From Ampelocalamus luodianensis (Eukaryota > Streptophyta > Magnoliopsida > Poales > Poaceae): DNA of 64,000 nucleotides. Every line of letters starts with the position of its first letter. The stretch's first letter is position 1. The stretch spans positions 17,918,001 through 17,982,000 of the forward strand of contig CM070633.1 of NCBI GenBank assembly GCA_036346255.1, given 5' to 3'. Below, one piece after another: positions 41,393 through 54,330 of the stretch. Below the pieces are notes generated by a model that was given only the letters and a program-made list of their open reading frames with translations, had not been told where the DNA came from and searched no databases. The translations under genes were made by a program, and so were the position numbers.

Positions 41393-43946
41393 TGTAATAC
41401 CCCGATTGTGTGACACGCTAGAAGTCGGAAGGGAGTATTGGTTCGGGAGAGTAATAAACGGAATTTCGGGAGGGTTCTTTTAGAAAATCACCAAATCAGG
41501 AAATGAAAGGGGGTTTTCCGTGTTTAGTTGGCAACCTGGGCTTGGGCCTAGGCCCATGTGGGGCTGGCCGGCCAAGTGGAGAGGGGGCGCCACTCCCCCT
41601 TCCCAACCCTAGCCGAACCCCCTCCCCTCCCCTCTTTCCTCCCCCACTCCCCCTTTCGGCCGCCACCTTCCCCCACCTTCCCCACACCTCCCCTCCACCC
41701 CCTTGCGCACCTCCTTACCTCCCCTCCACCCTCATTGCTGCTGGCCAAAGGGAAGAGGAAGCCCCATTGCAGCCGGCCAAGGAGGAAGAAGAAGGGAAAA
41801 GAAGAGAAGGGAGAAGAAAAGGGAGAAGAGAAGGAAGAGAGGAGAAGGAGGATCTTCTTCGGGGCCTGTTCGTTGCCGTCCGGCACATCGTCAAGGGTAA
41901 CGACGGGTTTTTTTTTTTGTGATGTGTGATAGTCATTAGAGGCGATTGCTATTAGATCGATTGGATTGGATTAATTCTGCTTATGTTCAATTCTGTCTAG
42001 AATATTGCGCGGCCCGTTTCATGTGTTTAGAGGCCTAATTGGGAGTTTTGGTCTCCTAGATATATGTAGATTATGTTCTTAGCTTTCAGTGGCCACCAAG
42101 ATCACCCAAATCCGATTAACGGTCAGGAAGTTATGAATTTTTTAGTATCGCTGCTCTGTTAATCTGTCAGTTTTGAAGAGTCTGTAGAAAATGGGATGAA
42201 TCTGCTAGTTAAGGTCGAAATCAGAGGACCTGAATATAACGAAAAATGTGGGTAATTTCTATACCTTTTCATAAAGTTAAAGAACACAAGATTTGGACAT
42301 TCGTAGCAAAAGTTATGGAGGTTTTAGTGTACTGTCTAGAGAACCCGACGTGAATTTTGATGTTCTGTAGTTTGGCTTGGTAGAGGTAGTATTTGGCAGA
42401 ATCAAAAGGGCTCCCCAACTAAGTTTATTTGGGAAAGTTAGTTACCTTTCCAGAAAGTCTAAGAACATCTTAATTGGACCCCTGAGCAGAAAGTTATGTA
42501 TTTTAGAAGTTGACTGTCCGTAGTGAACACCAAATCCATCGCTAGAAATTGGAAGATTGGAAACACTTGGGAGTTTAGCGAGTTAATTTGTGTTGTTATT
42601 TATGATTTTGGTCCAGTATGTTGGTCTTAGATTGGGGTTATCTTTATGTTCAGGTGGGAGCGTGATCCCAGGGGTAGCGCCCTCTTTGCGTCCACCGTTC
42701 TCGCACGGTTGAGGCAAGTATTCGGGTTATAGCATAACTATGTTTTTATGCTGAGAGTGTTTGTGTTTTACTCGTAATAGACATGCATGAATGTTAATGT
42801 GATGAGTTTCCATTTATCTTGATGAATGCTAGTTATGGTTAAAGTGGATGTTATTGTGATGAGTTCCAATTTATCTTGGTAAATGCAAGTACTCTGATTG
42901 AGAGAATAATGATGAATGTTTGATATAGGGTGCTAGTACTTTGATACATAATAACAATGCATGCTTTATAGTGTGATATGTATGTTTATGGATGGTGAAC
43001 ACTTGAGTTATGATTAATTGTTATTCATGAAGGATTGTTCATGTTTGCTAGTATTATGAATATATGTGCTATTCATGGATACTAGAATGCTAAGAATGTC
43101 ATTGACGAGGAATGCTTGAAGTATGAATAAGTTTATTCATGCATGTCGTTGTTGTGAATCCATATGTATGATGTTTTAAAGTTTTGTTCATGTGCATCAT
43201 GCAATCATATTGGAGGATTGGTCACGTGGTGACTATGCATGATCGAGGTCCCCGTCATGTAGATGACGGGCTTGAGGTCCCCCACATTCGTGGAATGTGG
43301 GCATTGAGTAAAGAGGTCCCCATCATTAAGATGATGGGCAAAGGTCCCTATACATGTGGTGTATGGGCTCTTGGTCCCTGTGCCAGAGGGCACAGGCATG
43401 GGTATTCATTGACGGATGAACACCCCGCATTACCGGTAAAATGCGAAAAAGAGATAAAGTTCAAAAGGTGCATTGCATGGTCGCATTACATAAGCATGAA
43501 TGATATGTTTAGTGTAATGTTTACTTTGGTATATTGATGCTATTACTGTGAGTTTAGCTTTAGCCTTGTTGATACTTGCTGAGTCTTTGGGCTCACTCTT
43601 GCTTTGATATGTTTTAGGTACAACTGGCAAGATCGGCATGCATGAGAGGGAGTAGATGTTTGGATGCACGCACTACCACTCAACCTTAAGAATTACTTAT
43701 GGATGGTTTTTGAGATTCAGATTAATTGTAATAATGAGAATAGCAAATTTTGGTTATGTTTAATAGATTATCTTGCATGCTTGAATGAACTTGAATATGG
43801 AGTTTATTGCTAATTGCCATGATTATTTGTTAGAGCCTCGGTATAGTTGACTATACAAAGGAGGTTAAACCAAAAATTGGTATCAAGTTTTAGTTTAATT
43901 TTAATTCCAGTAGCATTCCAGGCTCGTTGTGAGTTGGGGTGTTACA
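41393..43946 (+). mobile_element. 5' LTR of element F (2554 bp, D-type)
   Basis: TGTAATACCCCGATTG...GGGTGTTACA. Landmarks: donor AAGG|GTAAC at 41897, acceptor TTCAG at 42653, exon 2 at 42654-42713 (60 nt), GC donor at 42714, acceptor TTTTAG at 43617. GTTATG modules lie near 42131, 42311 and 42491. The promoter-proximal purine-rich block differs from D by indels. Confidence 0.92.
43220..43445 (+). repeat. Hairpin array in LTR F
   Basis: All stems of the D-type array are present and well paired, for example CCATCATT/AAGATGATGG and CTGTGCC/GGGCACAG. The next-to-last stem has a different sequence (GGTATTCAT/ATGAACACC instead of GGGTATACA/TGTATACCC) but still pairs with one mismatch, a covariation-like change. 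Confidence 0.88.
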
Positions 43947-45118
43947 GTTGGTATCAGAGCGGGCTTTAGGTCCGTGGTTAATAGGAAGATATTAAATTGA
44001 CACACTGTGCACAGTAGGTGGGGTTGGGAATTACATTGCTTCCGCATTATCTGTTGTTATGTTTCTTTTGTTGAGCAATTGTTGAATTGCCTCTGTGCTA
44101 TCTTTCTTGTTGTTAATCTATGTTATGATATTCTATATCTATAAATCTATTCTATGATTGCCATGAGATGATCATGTATAATCATACTTGATTATATTGT
44201 TTATGCGTGTTGGTAATGGTTGTTAAGAAGTGGAGGCCGTGGTTGTGACCTTGGACCTTGCCAGGTTGTACCACCGTTTGTGGTAGATGAATAGAGTAGT
44301 TACCCCTAATACCTTAGTTGCAGGAGTTGAGCATGAGCTGCTTTAGAAAGTTGTTCTCTTTCTTGACCTCAAATCTTGGCAAATTCCTGTCCTGTGGTGG
44401 ATGATGAATTTCTCTTGGGTTCGTGGTTCATAGTAGTTGTTGTGTTTCAATGGTCTCTTATGGTTCTTTGAAACAATTAATGTTTTCCGACTGTTGAGTC
44501 GCTTTTGCTACTTGTGATCCTCGTCAATTGGCAATATTGATAATTCCATGGTTGTTCCTTCTTTCTCATTGGAAAAGAATGACTCATTTATTCGTTTGAT
44601 AGTTGGGTAATGAGAGTTTCTGTTGCAAGTTTGTTAGCATGAGGAAGCTTTGGCTCTATGTGTTCCTTTTGGGTTATTTCGAGTGTTGAAGTTTAAGGCA
44701 TCTCTTTTCTATTGGAAATTGTTAAAATCCTTTTTTCTGATGCCTTGTTATGGTTAAATTAGAGTTTGTATTCAAATAACTTGTTTTGGTATGGGTATCA
44801 AGTTGAGTCATTGGTTTGGTGCATAATTAATATTAATTAATAACTTTGGAAGTGAAATTGATTAAGTTCATGTGGTCTTCTACTAGTTCTTAATGAACGG
44901 TATATATGAGTAGTGATTGAGGGGTATCAAGAAGTATGGAACCTTGATGAACTAGTCTAGTCATTAAAACTGTTTAGGTTGCTAAAATTGTTGGGTTCTT
45001 TGGTTCCAATAGAGTAATTTAATTGTGTGGAAAGGGAAACTAGAGGAAATGCCAGATTTACATAATCCTTAGTATGATTAATTATCAGAATTGTGTTTAA
45101 TCGGTTGAAGGGATTGAA
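43947..45118 (+). mobile_element. Element F internal fragment
   Basis: 1.17 kb very similar to the start of the D internal region (20956 to about 22130). It ends abruptly near GGGATTGAATATG (about 45110-45122), after which the sequence is unrelated. The rest of F and its 3' LTR are absent, so F was truncated by deletion or rearrangement. No coding sequence. Confidence 0.85.
43949..43960 (+). promoter_or_regulatory. Primer-binding site of element F
   Basis: TGGTATCAGAGC two bases after the LTR, initiator tRNA-Met type. Confidence 0.92.
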
Positions 45119-46245
45119 TATGGGTGGACACATTGAGTTAAACAATATGAACAATTCCACATTGAGTTAAACATACAATAACCACAATAAATATTGAAAT
45201 CCACATAAAAATCCAACATGACGTTTAATCTGTGCTGGCCAAATCTTTTCCCTAAGATTGCTGCTGCTACATCAAAATTTTCTTGACGAACCAAGAAGCT
45301 ATTTCCTTGGTTACTTGGTACTGTTGTTGGTTACGTAGTACTGCTGTTGGAGGAATGTTGGTGAGGACAAATATTAGAGTTGCTCCATAGGAGAAGGGTG
45401 GAGAAGCTTGCTGTTCGGCTGGGAAGGATCACGTTGCTACCTTAACAAGCCAAAGTGAATTGTTCCTTGTTTGCTTGTGTCGTGAGGAAGACAGGACGAG
45501 CTGGAGATTCGGTGTTGGTGAACATACCTCTATCAACTACTTTTTCGACAGGTTGTGCGCAAGGATAGGGGAGCTGGCTGTTGTTCATTGATTGTACTGT
45601 GAAAGATCAGGTCAACTCGCTTACAAATTAGGGTTCTCTAATTTGAGCCGCATGTGAAAACATCTGCAACATCCTCACCGGACCTTATCACCGGCGAGTC
45701 TAGATCTGACAAAGCAAGGTCGCCCTAGCACCACGGTGTCGTCATCCCTTGACTGCCTATTCTCCGCTTGCCGTTTGGGACACTGCTTCCTTGCCCTCAA
45801 CCCCGCCAGATCCGATGAGCTCTACTCACAGCAGCGACAAGTATGATGAGCCCTGGCTGCTCCTTGGAACTACGTGCTCCAGCTGCAGCAGATGGCCATC
45901 CCTGAGCGCAAGCGGGGGGCAACCTCGAACCGGGCGGCTGGTGGTGGTGCTTGGTATGCTGGGGTGGAAGACCAGGCAACAATGAGGGAGCTCGGAGCTT
46001 TTGAGGAGAATTTGCTCTTTCTAGGTGTTTTCTCCCACTCCATTTCTTGCCCAGATGGTCATGTTCATTTCTTTCTATTCAAATTGGACCATGTGTGGTT
46101 TTTGCAACTTCTTGCTTTTCATTAAAAAAACAAGCTCAAATTCTTGCCTTTTGGGTGTTTGTCAAGTTACTCATCATGGGAGAGATTGTGAGACCATGTG
46201 GAGGTCAACCCATGACTTGTGATGAGTAATTGAATGTGGTTTGGT
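45119..46245. other. Unclassified region, possible captured gene fragments
   Basis: It starts with a direct repeat of CACATTGAGTTAAACA (about 45128 and 45161). The stretch 45750-46010 is GC-rich with gene-like frames, but frames on both strands are short and interrupted; one plus frame contains the stretch LQLQQMAIPERKRG. I do not recognise a family. It could be a host gene fragment carried by a transposon. Confidence 0.3.
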
Positions 46246-48184
46246 TGTGTTTTCAAAGTTTGAGTTTGGTTTTAGGAGTTTGCAATTGTGGAGTTGTTGT
46301 CTGCCTAAAGCCGCTCTAACCGTTGTGCAAAGCTAGTTAGACCACTAGGCATGGGTGGTTTGACCGCCTTGTACGGCTGGCCAGACCGGTCCCTCAGTCC
46401 TAGGCAAAATCTATAAGGGGAGGCCTGATTGGCACAGTGGGAGCAATCAGACCGACCGTATGAGTTTTTGAAAAATAGACATCAAACACTTATGTAGGCT
46501 TGTTTGGGTATGTGTTTACTCTAGTTTCATTGCAAAGGGAAATTGGACCTAAAACTAGATAGAGTATAACTGAAAATTCCAAAGAGGGTGTTTTCGGGTG
46601 TAGTTAACGGGTCAGACTAGTCAGAGTGTTGGCGGTCTGACCGGCATGGTGAGGGCGGTTAGACCGGTTATGGTCGTGAACTGGAATTGAGAATTTGTCT
46701 TGACAGTTTGAATTTAGTTCATATGGGTTGCATTGTGCATTTATGGAAAGACAAGGGTCAGGTTGTAATGAACTTGTGCGCTGAAATTGTTTATTTGGTC
46801 TATTGTTGTGCAATTGTTTCGGTGTCAACTATGGTCAACGACGATGGACCAGGACTTGGTTGGGAGAACAAATGTTTAGAGTGGTCATGGAGGCCGGGAG
46901 AGATAGTTGGACTCAGATAAGTCACAAGATGGACAAAGGCCATGGAAGACGCAAGTGGTCAAGGTCAAACGGGACATGTGGTGCACCAAGTGACCCGTTT
47001 ACAAGTGAGGATAGTTTGTTGGGATTCGAACGCGTGAGAGTCTTGGCGACAAGTCATTGGGGACACATAGAAGATGACGAAGCATGGGTGATGCTTCAAG
47101 GCGAAGAATGAGAAAAGGTTGGTAGATGGGCATTTGGTATATTGCCTTAAACAGGAAAAGTGAGCAGTTTGCAAAACCACGGTGGTGTCCTAAGCGGATT
47201 AGGTCAAGGAGACTTAATGGAGGACAAAACATGATGAATTTGTGCTATTGGAGCCAAGGATGAAGACAACGCTTTGAAAAGCATGCGTGAGTGCGTTGAG
47301 TAAAAAACTTGGTTGTCTAATGGGTTAATAGGTTCATGTGGGTGTGTGCAGTGGATGTCATCCACTTTGTGACCAAGTTAGGGTTTATTGTAAGACTCCA
47401 CTGTATAAAGGGGCATTAGAGTTCGTTGTGCAATGAAGACTCCAAGAGAGAAACTAGGGTTTTGTTGAGAGAGCTAGGTGCTACCCTTTGGGTGTTGTCC
47501 TCCTTATGGAGTGGCTATAACCCTTCATCTCCAAGTGGTAATAGAAGGTCAAACTTGTTCCTCCATGTCTTATTTGTGTTCTTGTTTGATTTTCTTGCAC
47601 TCTTGGTGATTCTTGGTTTCACCTTGTTCTAGTATGATTCATGCTTTGATTTAGCTTTCTAGGACATGTAGGAACTCATCTAGGATGAGTTCTGTTGTCT
47701 AAAAGTCACGAGCTTGAGTAGATTTTGTTTTTGTCTTTTCTGCCTGGTTCTTGACCACTCTCCCCTAAAATGAATAACAATGGGAACTTTGACAACAATC
47801 CCTGAAATTGTTGGGTGGAATACATTCCTGATATCCTAATGTGGTTGTGTATCGAATTTGGTGTGATTTAAATAAGTATATCAAAAGTTAGGTGAAGTAG
47901 GCTATTTGAAATCATGTAGTTTTTGGGCTGCCAGCAAGGGAAAGGTCAGACCGCTCGGTGCTTGCCACTAAGACCGGTCACCAGTCAAACCACCCAAGAG
48001 TTGGCGATCAGACCAGCCCGACAGGGAGGTTGATATGTTCTTTGATTTTTTTTCTTGTGGGTGTTGTTTTCCGCTAGTCACAAGTTCAATCTTGATCTTC
48101 AGAACTCTCTATAGCTAATGAAGTGAAAAGATTGTTGAATACCTAATGGGAGAGAATTGTCGAAGATATTCACCCCCTCTCTAA
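46246..48184. other. Unclassified repeat-like DNA with recurring GACCGGT motifs
   Basis: This stretch repeatedly contains phrases such as GGTCTGACCGG, CAGACCGGTC and GACCGGTTATGG (46370-46680 and 47940-48020). I associate them with high-copy rice retroelement sequence. It ends in a TTCACCCCCTCTCTAACTACC context that resembles Copia LTR ends. There is no coding capacity above 102 residues. I cannot define element boundaries. Confidence 0.35.
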
Positions 48185-48829
48185 CTACCTGTAACATCCC
48201 AAGTCTTGGCTTGTGTTTCAAATGTAAGAAAATATGTAGAAATTAAAACTTTTCTTACATCTTGCTGTTGTATGGAATTTCTGGAAAAATCTTGTAAAGG
48301 AATTATGGAAATTCAAAAGCACAAGTTCCTTTTTAACCAAGTCATGACCCTCCTTTTTCAAATCCTTGTCAAACTTTGTGATCATCCTTTGAAAATCTTT
48401 TTCCTAAATTCTAGGGATGATGTGTGACTCCTCTGAAAAATTTCATAATTTTTAGAAATTGTTTGAATATTTTAAGAGGTCAATCAAACCAGTTTGACTT
48501 TGAGTCAAACCCTAGATCAGAACCTTGCAGAATTTCTGGAGGAAAATGCACTGCATGAAAACCTCTAAAAATTTTATACAAGGTCAGCCCTAAAGTTAGC
48601 AAACTCCTGTGAAAATTTTAAAATTTTTGGAGTTAGTTTGCTACCTTGAAAAAATTCCCCAAAGTTTCTGCTCTAATTTCAAACCCTAGACTAAGTCACT
48701 ATTGGGCTCGAGTCAGACCCGAGCCCAACCTCTTGACTTGGTTGAACCCAACCCCCTAACTGTACTCGGGCGCGATCACTTTGAGCCGTTGGATCTCCAT
48801 CCTACTGCTCTCCTTCTTTGAAATGTTTC

Positions 48830-49000
48830 GACCACCTCGTGTCCTTTTTGCAAAGACCACCTCTGGGTCATTTTACAAAGACCACCCTCTGTGATCCTCA
48901 TGATCACTCCCAAGTGATCTGGACCATCCAGGACCACCCTCGGAGGATCTAAGCCATCCATGACCACCTCTAAGTAATCTGAGCCGTTCATTTTCGTTTC
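48830..49000 (+). repeat. Degenerate tandem repeats in LTR G, block 1
   Basis: Repeated units built around GACCACC-CT and GATCT-GCC-TCCA, of about 35-40 bp, with several imperfect copies. The same vocabulary returns in block 2. Confidence 0.6.
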
Positions 49001-50399
49001 AACCGCCAAAGGGTTTGGGACTCGTTGTGACCCAAGCCACTTTGTTTTCTCACGATGATAGGTGGGCCCCCACTGGTCCTGATCATCTTCTTCTTCACGA
49101 GCTCGTGTCCGTGTCGTGTTGTCAGAACAGCACATGGGAGTGGGTGGCAGTGTAGGGTCACCTCCTTGGAGTCCTTCAACGTCTCCTTGTCCTGTGCATT
49201 AAATGTCTGCCAGTAGCTTGCCCTAAAGGTCTTCCTTCTAGCTGCTCCCATCGCATTCAGCCGTGCATGGCAGAGCCGTGAACCAGGACCATGACAAACC
49301 CTAGTTCTCCTTTGGTCTTGTTCCTCCGGCTATAAATATCCCTAGGGCTCCATCCTTATCCTTTTTCAGCACTACCATCACCTCCCACAGCTTTACTTTA
49401 GCTCCTTGAGCTCAAAATCCAGAGAATGCACCAAGGTCGCCATTGTCGGCCGACAAGAGCTTGGCAGCACCATCGTGCTCCAGCGGTTCCTTTGACCAAT
49501 CTTTCGTGTCAATTTGAGCCTCTTGTCATCTTAAGTTTTTCCCCTGACTCAATTCTTATTGACATCCTCAGGAGTCGACAAATTTGGGGGTTGAAACATT
49601 TCAGTCAAGATTTACCCCCTTTCTTCCTCAACACTGGTAAGCACCTTCATTTTCCAATTGTTTGCTTCTGGGGCATTTCTAGGCCTTAATGCAACTAATT
49701 TTACCACCCGGTCCCCTTCTTGTTGTTCAGGCCGTTTTGTCCCCGCCATCTTCTTCATCTCCGGCACTGGTCATCGTCGCCAACACACCACCGTCCATCT
49801 CTAGCCCTCTCCAGCACTCAGGTAACTCCTTTATAGTCCCTTAGGGCTTGGGTACCTGTTTTGTTGGACAGTGCGGAGCTACTTTAGTTTTTGCGTTTTT
49901 GCCGTGCTTGTCGCCGGCGGTCATCTCCGGCTAGCCACCGATAGAAAGCGTTTTAACCTTGGCTTTTGGTACCTCTAGGTGCACCTCGCTATTTAGAACC
50001 CATTCCTGTCCTTGGTTCACGCCGCCATGACCGGAGTCGCCGGCGGTGAGCTCAAGCTCAAACTCGGGTTTTTGTCGTGCCTTACGCGGGAAGTCACTGT
50101 AGCGTGATGATTAGCATTTAATCTGTCCTAGGCTTAATCATTAGCCTTTAATTACAGTCCTTGTCGGTAAAGCACGTGTTGACGTTAAGTATGGGACCTC
50201 CAGTCTATGACAGGTGGACCCTGTCACTTAAGCATCTCTGAGCACCTTGCACTTAGCTTTAGGTTTGGTCGCTGACATGCGGGCCTGCGCTTAAGAACCC
50301 CGGTGTGTAGCACTGCGTCGCAATGAGTCTTTGGCATGTGGGCCCCACTTGTCAGTAGCCTAGCCTCTCTCTAGACGTCCGAAAGTCTCATTGCTGTTG

Positions 50400-50890
50400 G
50401 GCCGTAAAGACCACCCCGTTGGTCTTTTGCAAAAACAACCCTCAAGACCTCTCTCGATGCCCTCTTTGCAAAAGACTACCCTTGGCCTTTTTGTAAAGAA
50501 AACCTCCAGGGCCTCTTAGGTTAGATCTTAGTCATTAAGACCTATTTGGGTTTGATCCTGACCGTTAGGATCACCCTCTGTGTTTCCGCAAAAGACCTCC
50601 TATGGTCATTTTTTCAAAAACCACCCCTAAGACCACCCTCGGGGTCCTCTTTGCAAAAGACCACCCCTTGGTCTTTTGTAAAGAAAACCCCAGGACCTCC
50701 CTCCTCGCAGATCTGAACCTTAAGGGCCACCCCCGGGTAGATCTTGGCCATCCAGGGTCTCCCCTCGTGTAGATCTTATCACCCAGGACCTCCTCTGAGT
50801 AAATCTCGACCGTCCATGATCTCCCCTCGGAGATCTGAGCTGTTAGGACCTCCTCTTGTAGATCTTTAACCTTAGGACCTCACCGGCATG
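50400..50890 (+). repeat. Degenerate tandem repeats in LTR G, block 2
   Basis: Alternating units GACCACCC..GGTCTTTTGCAAAAGACC and GTAGATCTT..CC..CCAGGACCTCC. Several units are self-complementary (GGTCTTTTGCAAAAGACC is a near palindrome), so this block could fold. Copy number is about ten imperfect units. Confidence 0.6.
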
Positions 50891-53445
50891 TTTAGAGTGC
50901 GGGCGCTTCAGGTTACTGTGGGCCGCCCATTTCTAGATTTGCGGCTCAGATCTCGAGAACTTTTGGACCTCCAAATGTGACCTTGATCTAAGCCGTTCCT
51001 TTTTAGATCCATGCCCAGATTTGGTGAGGCATTCGGGAAGTCCGAATGTCCCATCTCTTGTGGACCGTTGGATCTAAATCCAACGGTGTGCACTGTGGCC
51101 CTGGTGAGCGCGCGCACGTGTGCTATGCTCAGTGCACGTGGGTCGTTGGATTTAATCTCAACTGCCTAGGTTTTCCCACTTTGGGTTGGTAATAAGTAAT
51201 TCCCGAAATCTTTTAGTTGTGAACTGTTAATGGTTTTAAATTTCAAAATTTCATAACTAGTTTATTTTAGCTCTATTTTAGATGATTCAAATTGTGTTAA
51301 ATTTTTGTTTAACTGAACTTTAATCTAAAAATGTGTTTTGACACCGTTCTGTACCAGAAAATTTTGTAGGTTGAATTAACTTGTTTTAGCATTAATTATT
51401 GTTCTAGAAATTCATTAAAACTTATAAAATGCATAAGTAATTCTCTCTGATCCAAAATTGAGCAAACTAAAATGTGTTAGGTTCCTCTGTTAATATACTT
51501 TAATATAGAATATGTTTTATTTAGGTCTTTGCCTCTGAAATGAACTTTGTGCTACTTTCACCACTTAGAAAAATCATAAGTAATTCAATTTAACTCCAAA
51601 TGAAGTGAACCCAATTTTGTTGTTCTTAGGATGCCATACTATGCTTACCATAAAAATTTCATGTTCAAAAAATTTCTAGAAAATTGTGCCATGAACAGTA
51701 ACAGAAAGTAATTTAAATTGATTTTTCGAGTTGAAAGAAATTGTTTAGGCTATAACTTTTGCATGCTAAGTCCAAATTGATTGATTCTTGTTGCTAAATT
51801 CATTTAAAATCATGATCTTCCTGCAGCAAGAGAACTACCAGCAAGGCAAGCAGATGTAGCATCATTTGATTATATTTCTTCTATTATTTACAAAGTCTAA
51901 TATGTTGTTTGCAAATTCTATGTATGCATTGCTATTTTGTTGTTAAACTATTGTCGATTAGTTGACCCATTAGATGCATAATATGTAGGCAAATGTTCAT
52001 CCTTTACTACTGAGCCTAGGATTATCTTGCTGTGATTTAGAGTTCGTTGGATGAGCTCTTGTCACTTAGTAGTTTACGAGTTAATGTTGCTTAGTCATGC
52101 TTAGCTACCGGTAGAATTGGGCGGTTGTCGACTTAGTCGATGACCTTGATCACACAAAAGCTTATTATGGCTTTAGGTCCAGCACCTTGTACTTTGTTAT
52201 TTGAGAAACTAAAACTGAAAACAAAATGATTTAGACTTGGGCACAATGGTAAGATGGTGTGCTTTTGGGTGTGAATGGTTGGTGTCCAAGTCAACAAGGA
52301 CCGAACATCTTGTGTCACACTATCCAAGCATTTTTGCGTGCTAACTACACTAGAGGGAAATGAGACCTCTCTTGACTTAGTACTTTAGTGTGTGTTAGCT
52401 CCAAGTCGCAGGAGGTGGTAGGAGGCAGATGTTGGGAGCATTGCAGTTGTCCGAAGCCTTCACACTTATGGGATTTGTTGGCTTTCGGACGGGCAATGTA
52501 GCATATGGGTTTCTATCCATAGGAGTGGCTCGTAGTTAATACACAATATTAGAAATGTCTCGTAGGACTTAGCCGTGCCGGCATACCTTCGGAAGTGTGC
52601 TTAATCTTGTGGCAAAAAGGCGGTCTGAAGTGTGGGTACATTGGTACACCCCTGCAGGGTTTTGATCTATTCGAATAGCCTCGTCCTAGGTTATGGACAC
52701 ACTTGGTTAGGTTTTGCAAGAGTTAGACTGTAACCTTTTCACTAAAACTTGAACTTGGGTGGTACGAATGGGAATTCGTGCTATGTTGTGGTGGCTATTG
52801 GGTTAGTCACCTCTAGGTTTCTATTTATGCTACTTATTGTTACCTCGCTGTTATTTCAACAATTAAAAACAGATTTGACAACTTGCCTTCAATCTATTAT
52901 GTTATTGCAAATGAAAATTGCTTTATGCGTCCAATTAACCATATAACCATCTCCTTTGTTTCAGCTTGCATGTAGCTATGTATAGGCTTGTTACTCATAA
53001 GTCTTGCGAGTATATTTTTGTACTCATCTGCATTACTTTATTGTTGCAGACGTGGAAGTGGATCCCCAAGGGATCGACTTTTGTGAGTTTTGCTGCGGTG
53101 GGTGCGACTAGCTTGGCGGTCCGACCGGTTGCCTTGTGGGTTATGGCTAACCGGTTGGAATTTGTGATGGCCATCTTATGACGCTTTTTCTTCTGCTGTC
53201 ATTTATGTTATTTTGATGTCTTTTGGCCGGTCGGCTCTTTTGTAATAACTCTATATATTGTATGTCTTTTGCTAGACTTGGTGTTGTAAGTTATTTGGAA
53301 ATGATGCGTGATTTTGTAAAGATGTATGTGTGCTGTAATTCTGGGAAGCACATGTCCATCGAGGCTTAGGATATTTAATTGGTAATACTAGAACCAGTTG
53401 AAGGTTAAATATTACGAGTTAAATACCCCGGGTCCTCACACTGCC

Positions 53446-54058
53446 GTTACCGATCATGCAAATTTAATTTTGATTCATATTTGTTCTTCATGTGATTCAT
53501 CTTTAAATTAAAATATTGGAATTTGTTTTTCAGTTCAACTTTAATATATGATATCATTATTATTCGCTCAAAATTTGGTTCATTTTTTTTTTTGCCATTG
53601 CACATCACCTATAGATAAAGATGAACTGAAAAATTGTTTGTTTACATATATCATCAATCTGTAAGGCTCTTGGATTCAAAAGGCAACAATATAGTTTGCT
53701 GTTTGTTCCTTTTCCTCTAAAAGGTAGACATGGTCTAATTCAGCTTACCGTGTGTTTCAATACCTATATATAGAGGGTATATATGTATAGTTATGGGGTG
53801 TCTATACATATATCGGGTGCTTGATTCTTTCTTAGGGTTTTAGGGTTTTCATTCATCGGATCAACATTCAAACAGCTAAATAAGCTCAGAGACACGTCTC
53901 CATGCAAATCCAACAGCCACAAAAATGGACTCACATATCTAAAAAAATTAGACAACATGCAAATAGCAAACGTATAGTTACATGTAGTACTGTTGGGACT
54001 CTACTACTCTAGCTATTTTCCACTCCACTATCTAGGTATCATGACAAACGTGTTCAGC
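53446..54058. other. AT-rich sequence without recognised features
   Basis: It follows the right target site of G and presumably continues the sequence left of 48185. I see no coding frame and no clear terminal repeats. Confidence 0.5.
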
Positions 54059-54061
54059 TTA

Positions 54062-54328
54062 GGGCATGTGCAATTGTATAGACAACTGATGTCTATAGTA
54101 CCTATCAATGTCATCTATAGACATCGCTAAAGACAATTCATACAATGGGTTTTTTACATGTCTCTATAGATAGCTCATTCATATACAATGTGTCTTGTTT
54201 CTCATGTTAGAGTCGACTACTGTATGAGAGACGACCCAATTCTTTATGCTCTCTCTCTTATCCATATTATCTCGTGTCTTACGTGGTAAGGCTTATAGAT
54301 AGCTGATGTCATACTATTGTATATGCCC
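54062..54328. mobile_element. Tourist-type MITE (267 bp)
   Basis: The terminal inverted repeats GGGCATGTGCAATTGTAT and ATACAATATGCCC-type (right end TATTGTATATGCCC) are flanked by TTA on both sides (54059-54061 and 54329-54331), the target duplication of PIF/Harbinger-derived Tourist MITEs. The interior repeats TCTATAGA-type motifs. It has no coding capacity. Confidence 0.8.
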
Positions 54329-54330
54329 TT

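Larger units (their letters stand above)
48190..53440 (+). mobile_element. Element G, probable solo LTR (5251 bp) of a Gypsy-type element
   Basis: It starts TGTAACATCCC and ends GGGTCCTCACA, and is flanked by ctacc (48185-48189) and ctgcc (53441-53445), a 5-bp target duplication with one transition. No primer-binding site follows. The interior resembles a long LTR with gene-like structure: a GC-rich block at 48700-49800, candidate splice-like sites (TCAG|GTAACTC near 49820) and an AT-rich 3' half. The 3' ~400 bp have the look of transcript ends of grass Gypsy LTRs. There is no coding sequence above 120 residues. The unusual length makes this worth checking; an alternative is a different, internally rearranged element. 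Confidence 0.6.

Noticed and set aside
45797..45985. Overlapping frames on both strands as a host gene
   Set aside because: They are short, interrupted and without known motifs; kept only as a possible gene fragment.
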